The notes under the pieces were generated by a model. It saw only the letters and a list, made by a program, of their open reading frames with translations, made no database searches and had not been told where the DNA came from. Positions 40,101-50,002 of a stretch of DNA of 64,000 nt are shown piece by piece (positions within the stretch are counted from its first letter, which is position 1; each line of letters starts with the position of its first letter). The stretch covers positions 12,798,476-12,862,475 of the forward strand of contig NC_133472.1 in the NCBI RefSeq assembly GCF_025370935.1, given 5' to 3'. The translations under genes and the position numbers were made by a program. Source of the DNA: Choristoneura fumiferana (lineage: Eukaryota; Arthropoda; Insecta; Lepidoptera; Tortricidae).

Positions 40101-43100
40101 TGTAACGTGTAATGTTTCCGTCAGAGTCTCGCTTCAATGTAAAAATCCACTTGTTTTTCACTACATTTTTGTCAACAGGTTATCCGTAAGCTCCCAAGCT
40201 GCATGTAGATAAAAGAGTCTATTTCCTTCCTGCATGGCTTTTCTGCCATAGCTCTTTATCTTCACAACTCAATGTTCCTTGACAGTACGTGGCTCTATCG
40301 GGCTCTTTTACATTAGTAACATTAGTTACGTTACAAGTTGGTTTCGGTATACGAGGACGTAGGTTGTATCGGTGACTAGAAGACTCTTGTACATCCTGAG
40401 GTTCTTCAAGACGATCTTCACTAGGCACGTATTCATGTTCGCACTCCGCCTCAACAGGATAATTTGGTGATTCTATAGAAGTCGGTTCTAGCTCCGCCTC
40501 CACAGGATAATCCAATGACTCGATCGAAACTCGTTCCGGCTCCGCCTCGACTGGCGTAATTTTACATCCTCCTCTTCACCACCTCCTGTAAGAAAAATAG
40601 GTTCAAACATTTGTTTTTGTATCCTATTAGAGCGCCTACCTGGAAACACAGATTCATTGAAAACCACGTCACGTGATACAATGATCTTATTGTCATCAGG
40701 ATTGAACAAACGATATCCCTTTACGTTTCACAGTAACCTAAGAAGATTAGTTTCTTACTTTTGGGATCTAACTCTTTCTTTTGCAGTCATTTATATGTGC
40801 AAATGCCTCACAACAAAGACACGCAAATTCTTAAGATTAACCTTATTACCACTCCAAACCTCTTCGGGTATTTTACCCGACAGTCTCGAACTTGGCGACC
40901 GTTAATAAGAAATGCTGCAGTATTAGCAGCTTCTGCCCACATTTGTCATCTAAATTGGCATTAAACAGTAGACAACGGACTTTATCCAGCAATAGCGGTT
41001 GAAACGCTCTGCAGATCCATTCTGCTGAGGACTATATGGTACTGTCAGCTGATGAACGATCCCCTTCCCTTTAGGAAGTTCATCAACTCGGTATTAACGT
41101 ATTCATACCATTATCTGATCTTAAACTTTAACTTTCGCATTGCACTGATTCTCAACAAGTTTAATAAAATCAATGTGTACTTACACACATCACTCTTCTT
41201 CGCAATGGGAAGACAAACACTTTCCTGGAGTAGTCGTTAGGAATGTGAGGATGTAACGCTTTTCCTCCAAGAGAAGTCGTCGGCATCGGCCCGATGACAT
41301 CAGTGTGAATGAGGTCCAGCCGTGCTTTAGCGACCTGCTTGTTAGGATCAGTCACAAAGGGAGTGCGCGATTGCTTACCCTTAAGACACACCTCACAAAC
41401 TTCCTTCTGAGTAGTAACCTGAAAATCAATACCATTAGCAACTTCCTAAGTGACGCCAAGCTATCAAAATTTAGTGACCTAATCGTTGATGCCATAACAT
41501 CATGTCCTTAGAAGTAGCTGAAGTAGTCAGATTGGCTCTACCAACAGTAAGAAGTATGTAAACTCTCCCAATCTTCCTAGCAGTTAATACTACCTTACCA
41601 GATTTTATTATGTTACATGTTGTATTAGTAAATGAAAGCTTAAAGTCTTTTTCTGTTAAACTAGATACAGATATCAAATTTACAGTAAGATCAGGTATAA
41701 ACAAAACGTCTTTCAAGTTATGTTCCACAATTCACCATTAAACTTAGATGTAAAATGTACGTCACCTTTGCCGCTTACGACTAGTTTTTGCCATTAGCCA
41801 CACAACCTCCTTCGTCGACGAGTCTCGAAGAGATTCGAACCAGTCACGACATCCTGACATATGATTCGTAGCTCCGGAATCTATAATCCAAGAAGTATCA
41901 TCACCTTTAGCCGTGCTGAGAGCGGTCAAACCAGATTAGTCTTCGACCCATCATCTGGTTGAGTACAGTCTTTCTTGACGTGACCCTTTGATCGACACTT
42001 CCAACACCAAAGTTTCTTCTCGTATTCGACGAGGTATTAGCATGTTTAGACGTACTTGGTAATTTTACCGTTACCATGGAACTAGTCTTGTTGTAACCAC
42101 GATTCCGCGTAAACAAGCAGTCATCACCACCAGCAGCCGTCCCTTTCCATCGCTTATCTTGAAGCAGTTTAGTTTTGACTTTATCTGTCGTTAAATCAAT
42201 GCTTGAGTGCTCCAGAGCCATAATCATGGGTTCATACTCTTGAGGCAACCCTTGAAGCATTATAGCAGCAAGAATTCATCATCTAGAGGTTTATCCATAC
42301 TACTAAGTTGATCAGCCAACGACAAGATCTCATTTACATAATCCATGGAATCAAACTGTTCTAACTTTATCGAACATAAAGCTCGTAGACATGTCAACCT
42401 TCTATGCAAACCAGTATCGTCATACGCCTTTTTTAAAGCATCCCACACATCTTTCGCCGTCTTGGCTTGAATAATATGAGAAACATGACTTGTCAACACT
42501 TAAACAGATCCTAGCTCGAGCCTTCTCCTCTCGAAGTTTAGCTCGGCTTTTTCGGTTTCGGTTGTTCCGGTAACAAATTGCCACAAGTTTTCAAAAATGA
42601 GTACATTTTGCATTTGAAATGCCCAATCTCGATAATTAATGGTACCTTTTAGCTTTTCCATAGTAACCGTCGATTTGAATGCTCACCCATATTTCGCCAA
42701 ATAAACAATATTCACACACTATATTACGTGAATAAGCTTATACACCTTAGCAAGCCCATAACCTATTAGAAGGTCAGAAACTACGAATAATATATGTAAT
42801 AAGTTTATTAAAAGCAAATTCCAAAACATGACAAAGCTCCGAGAAAACCTCATAGGAGACAGTGACAGGGCTGTTCATTATACAAAATATACGACAGCCA
42901 TAGACTGTACTGATGGCCAGCGTTAGGTACGTTCAATAACGCCACCAAAAAGCAAGACGATTTTTTAAATGACTACAAAAACGTGATCTTGAAATACTCG
43001 AGCGCGTCAGATTTATACAGCTGGGCTACTACGAAACTCGTAACTCGAAGTTCGTGTCTGCGTCCCTCTGGACACTTAACTATTTAGTACGAGAGCGCAA

Positions 43101-46100
43101 GGGACCACACAACACGACTTCGAATTACGATTTTCTAGTAGCTCTGCAGATGGTTTCAGCGGGTTGAGCTAAATTAAAATCTGACAATTATATGAAGGGA
43201 ATTCGTTGATCTGACCAGTGAAAAAAATGTAGGTTGTTTCTTTTTTATTATTATTACTGAATGTATAAAGATATATATAAATGTAATAGAAATTTCTTAA
43301 TACAAAAATATTTTAAAGAAAAAAATCTAAAAGAAAGTTTCTTCGTGTTCATCGTCACTGGATTCATTTTGATTTGGTCAATTTTCTCGTCATCTCGTGA
43401 TTCTGTTGATTGTAAATTTTGACATATTTGTAAGTTGTCCGACAAATATTGAATATGTACCCATTTATGGTTAGTGAATGTTTCTTGATTGAAAATAATA
43501 TTGTTTGTCCTTGTGAGCGTGCCGCGCAGCACTGCCTAGGCGCGGTGAGCTTTTACCACGTCAATACCCATCATTTCGTCGCCAGTGTAAATTTATAACT
43601 CGTATTGAAAATCGTTTATTAAATCTCTGGCAGATGACACAAACATCAAAACGTAACCGAGGAAACAAAAGCATAAAGTAATAGATAATATGAAATATAA
43701 AAGGATATATATCAAGAACGAACACGTTATTATGATCAGCTGAAATGGCATCATGGCATCAGACGGTACTAGTGTGGGGACCATGCGAGAGAGTAAGATA
43801 TAAAAAAAATTGGAAGGAATGAGAGGCGCAGAGTGGGAAATACACAGTTCTCAATAGCTGTACGCTCCAGGCTTTATTGATAGTTTTAGCTCAATTGAAT
43901 AGAGAAAATCGTCAGATTTAATGTCTTCCGTAATAAACAAGGATTTCCTTTAAAATAAAAATAAAATCGCGCTTGAATATTTCGAGAAGTTATTTTATTA
44001 TAACTTTGTGACTTTCGCATTTTTTATGTCACGCTTAAATAGTCAGATTATTGAAATGTACACTTCTTCATATAATTAACTTACCTTTTCTTAATCTGAC
44101 GCGGTCGAGTTTTTCAAAGGGTTGTTTTTTTACTAATCTGATCGGCTACCTACCCTCAACGCACGCCCTATATTAAGTGTTCATATATAGTGGTGGGCAC
44201 ATCACACACAGGATGCAAGGATTTCCCTATATGGTTTCTGACGCGCTTGAGTAGGAAAACGCACAATCCCCTATTGGGCTCCCCTACTTAATTCGAACAT
44301 ACTTTAGCTCGAAGCCGCAGAAGCTAACCATATTGCAAGTTCCGTACGGCCCATTGATTTTTAATGATCCAATATTACGATGCTATAATGTGTTTTCATC
44401 AGTCACAGGCACAGGAGAGAGAGACGATTGGACGCGACCGTAGCTGGTATAAAAATAGGAAATCCTTTTTCTAGCAGTGGGCAATTAATACTGGCTAACG
44501 CGTTCTATTATTTAATTTTTTGTATGTTATCATGTGTTCTGTCTTACACGATATGTATAAGATGAAGTTAGTGCTAATTTTGGGTTAACGCCCTGACACG
44601 AAATGAGTTAACTATACCTAGTAAAAAATAGTACCCGAAAATACATTGAGGACGATAACTGTACCTGCTGTACATAAAGAGAGCCTAACGAAGTAGTTAC
44701 ACATATTTAACACGTACATAAGCAAGTACAGTTAGTAGCAACCAAGTTTAGAATATACTTAGTGATTCATTCGGTAATGTGTTAGTAAATAATTAATTAA
44801 TCAAAATTTCTGTAGTGTCTATTAAACTTCTACGGCTGACTGCCTCTTAGTAAGTAGATAGTCAAAAAATTATCCACGTGAAGGAATAGCCACAAAATAA
44901 AAAGTCGTAACTAGGTAGGTACCTACTTATTTTCCAGAGAAAATATTGTGGTCATTCTTGTAAATATTTGCAAATATTGTGAATATAATGCAGAAACAAG
45001 AAAACGTACCAGACCCTTACAGTGTCTTCACTCATACGCTCTCACTTTCCTTAATCATTATTTGTTGTAGTTACTACATACAAAAAAATATATAGGTAAT
45101 AAAAAAGAAGCTGTCTGACTGACATACCAACGCACAGCCCAAAGGCGTATATATGTATGATATGATAGATTTCGACGGATACTTTAGCATACACAGAGAT
45201 TGTTTCTTTACACTCCATCCTAAAATAGGTACCTACCTACTTAGTCTGTTACAAACCGTTACGGTATTTGCGCCAGCGCCGGTACGCCTACAAAATATTT
45301 TCATTTCCGAGTTTTAAGATTTATATCGACGGTTGAAAGGAGAAATTGACTAGCGACATTTTTGTGAAAATTTTGAAACAGTTCAAACGACAAAGAAAAA
45401 ATCTGATTTATCAATCGTCCCGGGCAAAAAGTATTTCATATCTTTAGCAAAATTCTGCAAATAGGTAGGTACACTTACCAATAAAACTTCCGAGTCGTGA
45501 ACCCAGCAGGGCGCCGGAGCTGGAGACGACAGCGCAGGTGTTGAAGGCGCGCTCGGGCTGCAGCGGCGCCGGCGGCACCGAGAATCCCAACCTCGCGAAC
45601 GGCTGGTCTTGCCTCGTCACCGTGCGCACCCGCACCCTTCCGAGGGCGCACAGAACCTCCCCCCGCGGACGCCGCTTCCCATACTCCCCATCAAAATGCA
45701 CGTTGTAAATATTCTGCGACGCCAACCCAGACTTAAATACTCTACTCTCACTCATCAGTACCCTATGAAACTCCTTCTCGACCAACTCTCTAAAAGAAGA
45801 TGTAATTCCAACGCATTGTATAGACGTCGAATCGTTGCAAGAGTATCTGCCGCTATCAAACTCTAAAACCGGCGAGTGAATATTTGGGAATCTCGGACTG
45901 CCGTGGCTTTTCTTGATCACTTTGTTATCCGCGATGCCGGTGTTGTTAGCTTTATTCGCAACTTTGTTTTTCCGATAATGTCCTACAGCTGACCGGCGGA
46001 CTTTTGCAAGCAATAACGACTGTTGATGTTTATCTGACGATCGCGTGACCCCGTCAAAAGACATCAGTTGAGACTCAATAGATTGTTGCAAGTCTTCTTT

Positions 46101-46205
46101 CGGCATGGAAATCCAATATTTAGACCACACAAGATACATATAGCCGCACATGCCGAAGAAAATGATATTTATGAACGACCATACCGCTATAGTCATGAGC
46201 CGCAT
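30925..46205 (-). CDS. ST6Gal: ST6Gal-type beta-galactoside alpha-2,6-sialyltransferase, five coding exons
   Basis: Glycosyltransferase family 29 enzyme. The family transfers sialic acid from CMP-sialic acid to terminal galactose or GalNAc of glycans in the Golgi. Joining 46205-45479, 32554-32457, 31729-31584, 31500-31370 and 31172-30925 gives 449 codons with matching phases (1, 0, 2, 1) and GT-AG introns. Residues 1-30 hold a type II signal anchor (about 5-27), followed by a stem to about 135 and then the catalytic domain. Sialylmotif L begins at CAVVSSSGALL (224-234) and runs across the first intron into VLRFNNAPTTNF. Sialylmotif S contains PPSSGFIG (361-368). CHYY (394-397) fits motif III, and HPLALE (411-416) is the HX4E of motif VS. 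All key family motifs are present, so the enzyme is probably active. Insects usually carry one such gene, used mainly in neurons in flies; that is family knowledge. The first intron (12.9 kb) carries a copia element and MITEs. Confidence 0.93.
31370..31500 (-). CDS. ST6Gal: ST6Gal coding exon 4: sialylmotif S
   Basis: A 131-base exon encoding LKPDADVHLLMPQVLWDIW and ending KNPPSSGFI, the start of sialylmotif S, which binds both donor and acceptor. The acceptor (GATTACAG) has a weak pyrimidine tract. It is nevertheless the only one that keeps the frame after a phase-2 donor, and it aligns to the family without a gap. The GTAAAA donor leaves one G, which the next exon completes to Gly. Confidence 0.88.
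31584..31729 (-). CDS. ST6Gal: ST6Gal coding exon 3
   Basis: A 146-base exon after the acceptor TTATGTCTACAG. It begins VVTKPKFRFLHDPLY and contains IIIWDPSNY, matching the region between sialylmotifs L and S in ST6Gal proteins. The donor is GTAGGT, phase 2. The alternative donor four bases further on would put an in-frame TAG in the exon. Confidence 0.9.
32457..32554 (-). CDS. ST6Gal: ST6Gal coding exon 2: second half of sialylmotif L
   Basis: A 98-base exon behind a TTATGCTTTTTCAG acceptor. It finishes the split Asp codon and encodes SHDMVLRFNNAPTTNF followed by DVGSKTTFRVLNSQ, the CMP-sialic-acid binding half of sialylmotif L. It ends after CAA with a GTACTA donor, phase 0. Reading past the donor gives only a low-complexity tail, which supports the exon end. 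Confidence 0.93.
37633..37727. repeat. Hairpin MITE, GTACAGTC ends
   Basis: GTACAGTCAGTGCCCTAAC with GTTAGGGAACCGACCGTAC; the inner pair is TCCACTTTT and AAAAGTGGA. It lies in ST6Gal intron 1. Confidence 0.7.
37850..37922. repeat. GC-rich stem-loop
   Basis: GAAACCCAATGACAGCGGAGG pairs with CCTCCGCTATCAGTGGGTTTC across a short GC loop. It stands out strongly from the AT-rich intron. Confidence 0.7.
38535..38871. repeat. Direct repeat A, left copy flanking the copia element
   Basis: About 335 bases that recur at 42957-43290 in the same orientation on the other side of the copia element. The copies share the order: Lys-rich AT start, CTCGAGCGCGTCAGATTT, a hairpin MITE, then GACAATTATATGAAGGGAAT. 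They differ mainly by single-base insertions and deletions. Confidence 0.85.
38600..38722. repeat. Hairpin MITE (GAGAGCGAGAGGGAC family), copy 2
   Basis: It lies inside the left copy of direct repeat A. Arms GGCTACTACGAAACTCG and TAGTAGC. Confidence 0.75.
38871..40200 (-). pseudogene. copia reverse transcriptase and RNase H remnant
   Basis: The reverse-transcriptase region (about 40150-39300) is readable only in short pieces. RNase H is clearer: DADWAS near 39215-39190, PLSSTEAEYISLSEASREA at 39110-39050, and YCDNQSAMQLA near 38995-38960. Similarity ends at about 38871 with the C-terminal tail incomplete. Confidence 0.75.
40219..41900 (-). pseudogene. copia protease and integrase remnant
   Basis: The protease motif DSGA lies near 41881-41870. 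41728-41471 reads DVLFIPDLTVNLISVSSL and ends LWHQRLGH, the pre-integrase zinc-binding start. 41391-41170 contains RLDLIHTDVIGPMPTTS of the catalytic core. 40709-40219 holds the acidic linker with HRYNLRPRIPKP before the reverse transcriptase. It is broken into several frames. Confidence 0.8.
41907..42661 (-). pseudogene. copia gag remnant with zinc knuckle
   Basis: The start at 42661 reads MEKLKGTINYRDWAFQMQNV, typical of copia gag N-termini, and stops after 55 codons through a frameshift. The domain continues in other frames (42499-42260, ending near LADQLSSMDKPLDDEFLL, then LQGLPQEYEPMIMAL at 42260-41907). A CCHC knuckle is readable in yet another frame near 41964-42006. There are at least three frame changes. 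Confidence 0.8.
42764..42935 (-). repeat. Putative 5' LTR of the copia element
   Basis: On the minus strand, the stretch ending at 42764 is followed directly by GGTTATGGGC (42763-42754). This matches the half initiator-tRNA-Met primer site used by copia elements. The stretch contains AATAAA (complement of 42804-42809). The outer edge at 42935 is a guess from a TG dinucleotide. No second copy exists in the window. Confidence 0.5.
42957..43290. repeat. Direct repeat A, right copy flanking the copia element
   Basis: This is the partner of 38535-38871. Similarity begins next to the outer edge of the putative LTR and stops after TATATATAAATGTA. It is far too long to be a target-site duplication and is not the LTR. 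Confidence 0.85.
43023..43143. repeat. Hairpin MITE (GAGAGCGAGAGGGAC family), copy 3
   Basis: It lies inside the right copy of direct repeat A and differs from copy 2 mostly by single-base indels. Confidence 0.75.
43291..45478. other. ST6Gal intron 1, 5' part
   Basis: No repeat or gene recognised. Two minus-strand ORFs (43532-43254 and 43784-43593, the latter hydrophobic) lack any supporting context. Confidence 0.5.
45479..46205 (-). CDS. ST6Gal: ST6Gal coding exon 1: signal anchor, stem, start of sialylmotif L
   Basis: This exon encodes residues 1-242. I chose the ATG at 46205 because it places a hydrophobic stretch (IAVWSFINIIFFGMCGYMYLVW) at residues 6-27, as expected for a Golgi type II protein. 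The frame stays open upstream to an ATG at 46397, which would add 64 residues of Pro/Arg/Cys-rich sequence before the anchor and is less likely. The exon closes with CAVVSSSGALL and a GTAAGT donor, leaving one base of a codon (phase 1) that the next exon completes to Asp. The plus-strand ORFs inside it are shadows. Confidence 0.92.
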
Positions 46206-46480
46206 GTTAAGCTTTCCGTTTCCCGTCAACAGTGTAATAAAAATATAGAAAACAACATGTCTTAAAAGTTCAGAGCAAATTAGTGTTTGCAGAAAGCGTG
46301 ACAGCGACGTAAAGGAACACCAGGAACAAAGATGGGTGGCGGTGCAAAGGGGAGGGGACTTTGGCGGCAGGCGCCTGCGCGGCGCGTACCGGGTCATTCA
46401 CATCGGCAGCCTGCAACCCGCAATCCCCGCCCTCGCCTACCCTACTCACCCCATTCATAAAATACAAACCCTTCAAATAA
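46206..46480 (-). promoter_or_regulatory. GC-rich leader and probable promoter region of ST6Gal
   Basis: Directly upstream of the ST6Gal start, about 46330-46440 is clearly richer in G+C and CpG than its surroundings. This fits a 5' UTR or promoter-proximal region. No TATA box or initiator could be placed with confidence. An upstream non-coding exon is also possible. Confidence 0.35.
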
Positions 46481-47319
46481 AATTTGGATTTGATTTGGAT
46501 GAAAATTAAAAGTTAGTTCCAAAAAGGTTTTATTTCAGAATAAGACCTGTATACATATGAGATTCAAAAATAACAACCAGCTATTATACTTATAATTAAT
46601 GCTCACTTCACTTATCGTATCGCACATAAACTTAAATTTAAGGCAAAATATCGTTTAACTAAGGTAAGTAATATAACTAATAATACTTGTATAGATCGGT
46701 ACTAATTTCATTAATATTTTTCGGGTTGTGAATGTCAAAACATCTACTCGAGAAGTAGACGGGAAAACACACTAGCACTGAATGTTTTACTATTTATTAT
46801 TATGTAAGGTATGTATGCAGTTAATTCAATATTAAATATATAACGCTGATTAGATTTAAATCATTCATGGACCCTATGTTAACAAAAAAAATATATATCA
46901 CCAAACACTATGTATTTTATTTCTTATTATAACTTCGGTTGATAAGCAAAAGTCACTAAGTACCAAATAGGTACCTACTTGTTTTCAACAAAGCTCGTAT
47001 CTCAGTATGAAATATTAACTTGATACGATTTTTTTAAGAGCAGTGACAGAATTTTTTGTGAGTTTTGCTTGTCATCTGGCGATAACATTAGTAAATTAAC
47101 TAGAATTATATGATAATTAAGTAACAATACAATTGCAATTACAAAAAAACAGTGAAAATAAACTATTTACTACAAAATACAAAGTTAGATCCAAATTTTA
47201 ATATTGACACGCCTACATATTTATAAACAGGTTAAGTTTCAGTCTGACTCATACACAAAGCGAATCCATACAATCGTAGGTACAATATCTTTGTTATCCT
47301 ATCCTCCAGTGAGTGAGTG

Positions 47320-47760
47320 AATGAGTTTGTTTGTTACTTCTTCACGCTGAAACGGCTGGATTGATTTGGATGAAATTTGGCAGAAAGTTAGTTTTTAACC
47401 TGGATTAAAACATAGAATACTTTTTATTCCGATATTCCCACGGGATAGGGATAAAATCTCGAACTAATAACCGCTGGGCTTAGAGTCATGAAATTTGGTA
47501 CGTAGATAGCTGAACATCTGGAATAAAACATAGTCTACTTTTTATTCCGATATTCCCACAGGATAGGGATAAAATCTCGAAACAACAACCGCTGGGCTTA
47601 GAGTCATGAAATTTGACCATGATTGTTTTTAATGTAACGTCAATGAAATTAATAATTTAATTTACGGGAATTCCCATGGGAATTTTAAAAAATCCCGGAA
47701 TTTCAATTCAGCTGCTGGACCTAATGATTTACGTGTGCGAAGCCGCGGGTAAACACTAGT
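47320..47760 (+). repeat. RTE-like LINE tail with an internal tandem duplication
   Basis: It ends GCGAAGCCGCGGGTAAACAC, a typical moth RTE 3' end. A unit of about 116 bases starting near 47397 and again near 47513 is duplicated (both contain TTTTTATTCCGATATTCCCA). Shorter relatives lie at 26030-26122, 30190-30287 and 36100-36240. Confidence 0.65.
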
Positions 47761-48192
47761 ACTTAATACACACTATATTTGTATGCAATTTGTTTTACCG
47801 TGGAACGCTCACTTTTAAAAAAAGACAGTTTTCGAAAAATTCAATGTTGCTATTTGCAAAAATTTTTGGCCCAACCTGTATTCAGTTATAGCCTGAATAT
47901 GACTGGCGTAAAATATTTGAACCTAAAGAACTATGTTATACGAAATAAACTTAAGCTATCTTAATTAAATTCAAAGCACAATAAAGTGAAGAAACGTAAT
48001 ATGCATGTAACGTAACATAACACCAAAGACTCGGATCGTTTAGTGATGGGACCTAATGGATCTTGAGTTATATCGGTACTTAGTAATTCGTAAGTAACGA
48101 ATATTCTAAGATTGGTTTTTTGGAATCTTTTTGTATTTTTTATTTCAATTCCAAATGTTTACTTTTACGGTCATCCCGTAAAACCGAAATTG

Positions 48193-48573
48193 AAAATACA
48201 AACTGAAATATAGATGCACAGAAAAAACAGAAAAATAAGACCATCACTGGGAATCGAACCCAGGTCCTCGGTAATCTTAATTTGATTGCTTAGAAACGAT
48301 ATCTCTTGTCCGGGTGAGCGGTTAGTTCCAAAGGAATGCCGAAAAAGTTTGAGGGCTTACGGCATAGATGTCGCTAGCGTCGCTGCTTAAGTGACTAAGT
48401 AAGAAACCCAAGCTGAGATATGAGGTGCATAGGGAAATTCGTGTCGGTACCGTTGACCATCAGTGGTGTAGCGGTATAGCACCGGTACGGATTACCGAGG
48501 ACCTGGGTTCGATTCCCAGTGATGGTCTTATTTTTCTGTTTTTTCTGTGCATCTATATTTCAGTTTGTATTTT
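48193..48573. repeat. Inverted-repeat element with tRNA-like arms
   Basis: 48193-48275 and 48491-48573 are near-perfect reverse complements (83 bases each) around a 215-base centre. Each arm carries the T-arm half of the tRNA-like head and the tail CTGTGCATCTATATTTCAG. It can be two SINE copies in opposite orientation or one foldback element. Confidence 0.85.
48455..48527 (+). repeat. tRNA-like head of a SINE-type repeat
   Basis: A 73-base tRNA-like sequence with end pairing GACCATCA/TGATGGTC, an A-box-like TGGTGTAGCGG and a perfect T-arm CTGGG-TTCGATT-CCCAG (B box). The anticodon loop lacks U33 and the D stem is only three pairs, so it is a tRNA-derived repeat head and not a working tRNA. 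RNA polymerase III could still read the boxes. Confidence 0.65.
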
Positions 48574-49087
48574 TAACGAATATTCTTGCAACCTCCGTTT
48601 AGCCTTACTTAAGTGTCAAATAATGTTCCAACCAAAAATTTCACTAATACATATTCTAATCAAAATTAGCGTAATAATCGGATTAATGATGACATTAATT
48701 ATGATTAAGATTTTAAATTATTAGTTTTATCGATTCAAGTTTCGACACTTTGACTCTCTAGTCTTGTGATATTGACAGCTGTCACCCGCGCCACGCTACA
48801 ATGAAAGTACTGTACATCCACCTGTGAATATTTGATATCTACTCCGATTTTGCTTTGACATTCTTTCGTTGTTCAAGATACAAAACGTCGTGTTTTATTT
48901 TATTAATTATACACGTGCTAGTAGAGTTACGACAGTGATAAAAGGATAATTGTGCGCGTTGATAATTGCTTGGGCTCATAGAGTTAATAATACCTAATGA
49001 AATTTGACTGATTTAAGTGATTGAAAAAATTAATAACTTTTTATCTATTGTTATTATTATTACACTTTATAACAATTGCTTCGATCC

Positions 49088-49213
49088 ACGTACAGTCAAG
49101 TGTAAAAATATGAACTTATTCAAAGTTTCAAAAATAAGTACCACACTCTTATTCCGATGCAATATATTTTTGAGTGGTTCGAATAGATACTTATTTTGCA
49201 CTTGACTGTACGT
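49088..49213. repeat. Hairpin MITE, GTACAGTC ends
   Basis: ACGTACAGTCAAGTG and CACTTGACTGTACGT form perfect ends. It abuts the hairpin at 49227-49347. Confidence 0.8.
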
Positions 49214-49226
49214 CGCATGGAACAGC

Positions 49227-49347
49227 AGGGCTACAACGAAACTTGAAACTCGAAATTCGTGTCGTGCGGTCCCTCTGACACTTATACTGTTTAATACGAG
49301 AGCGAGAGGGACCGCACGACACGAACTTCGAGTTTCGTAGTAGCCCT
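49227..49347. repeat. Hairpin MITE (GAGAGCGAGAGGGAC family), copy 4
   Basis: The best-preserved copy: GTGTCGTGCGGTCCCTCT pairs with AGAGGGACCGCACGACAC almost without mismatch. Confidence 0.85.
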
Positions 49348-49604
49348 TCAGAAGTACTCTAAACTAAAAGATTGAAAAACCTTAAGACCCTTGTACATAA
49401 TAAATTTTAGTTTATTTTAATTATGATCATTACACATTCTACTGACTAGATTCTAAATATACAACTGCCATTCATGTCGATTTCTTCACATGGTTATTAT
49501 TTATTGATAAGGGTTTTACACAACATTCAATTATTGTGTTTTAGGTTATTTACTCTAACAATCAACTATCTAAGTCAAAAGCTTCCAGGATATAATTTTG
49601 TATG

Positions 49605-49850
49605 TACAGTCAAAGAAACTGGATCACGGCCAGGGTGGGACCTATGGCATGCCTTGCTTGAGTACGCAGCAGAGGGTAGGCAGCGCTAGGGCTAGCCCAT
49701 GTTTCTCGAAGCATATAAGTCTAATATTATTAGTGTTTTGTTTCATTTTTTCATTCAATTTACGAGACAAAACACTAATATTATTAGACTTGCAAGCTTT
49801 GAGAAACAGGGCCTGCGCGAACTACCAACTGCCTACCCTGAAATCGACCC
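49605..49850. repeat. Long hairpin with perfect core
   Basis: AAGTCTAATATTATTAGTG (49717 onward) and its reverse complement (to 49791) form a perfect 25-bp stem around a 25-base loop. Pairing continues imperfectly outward through GTTTCTCGAAGC/GCTTTGAGAAAC to GGGTAGGCAG/CTGCCTACCC. The left edge begins GTACAGTCAAAG. Confidence 0.7.
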
Positions 49851-49863
49851 AATGCACGCCAAC

Positions 49864-50002
49864 GTACAGTCGAGCTCATAAACCTGTGAGCAAAAAATTT
49901 GATCAAAAATATCTGAACACGACTCTATTGTTAACGGCGTAGAAGCGAGTTCAGATATTTTTGACCAAATTTTTGCTCACAAGTTTATGAACGCGACTGT
50001 AC
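49864..50002. repeat. Hairpin MITE, GTACAGTCG ends, copy 1
   Basis: GTACAGTCGAGCTCATAAAC against GTTTATGAACGCGACTGTAC; the inner AAAATATCTGAAC pairs with GTTCAGATATTTT. Confidence 0.8.

Larger units (their letters stand above)
38871..42935 (-). mobile_element. Degenerate Ty1/copia LTR retrotransposon, 3' end truncated
   Basis: On the minus strand the order is 5' LTR and primer site (about 42754-42935), gag, protease, integrase, reverse transcriptase and RNase H, which is the copia order (integrase before RT). Recognisable signs are a gag start at 42661, a CCHC zinc knuckle near 41964-42006, the protease DSGA near 41870-41881, a pre-integrase HQRLGH, integrase with IHTDVIGPM, YNLRPRIPKP in the linker, and RNase H with SSTEAEYISLSEA and DADWA. 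Many small frameshifts break the polyprotein. No 3' LTR is visible; coding similarity stops where a repeat that also lies outside the 5' LTR begins. It sits in ST6Gal intron 1, in the sense direction of that gene. Confidence 0.9.

Noticed and set aside
43254..43784. Two minus-strand ORFs, one very hydrophobic
   Set aside because: No partner exons, homology or start context; AT-rich DNA often gives such Leu/Ile/Phe-rich frames.
45609..46265. Plus-strand ORFs of 65-85 codons
   Set aside because: They lie antisense to ST6Gal exon 1 and reflect its codon composition.
46206..46397. N-terminal extension of ST6Gal from an ATG at 46397
   Set aside because: The 64 extra residues would precede the signal anchor and look like translated GC-rich leader; the ATG at 46205 fits a type II Golgi protein better.
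48455..48527. Possible functional tRNA gene
   Set aside because: The anticodon loop lacks U33, the D stem is weak and half of the sequence is repeated inverted 215 bases away, so it is a tRNA-derived repeat.
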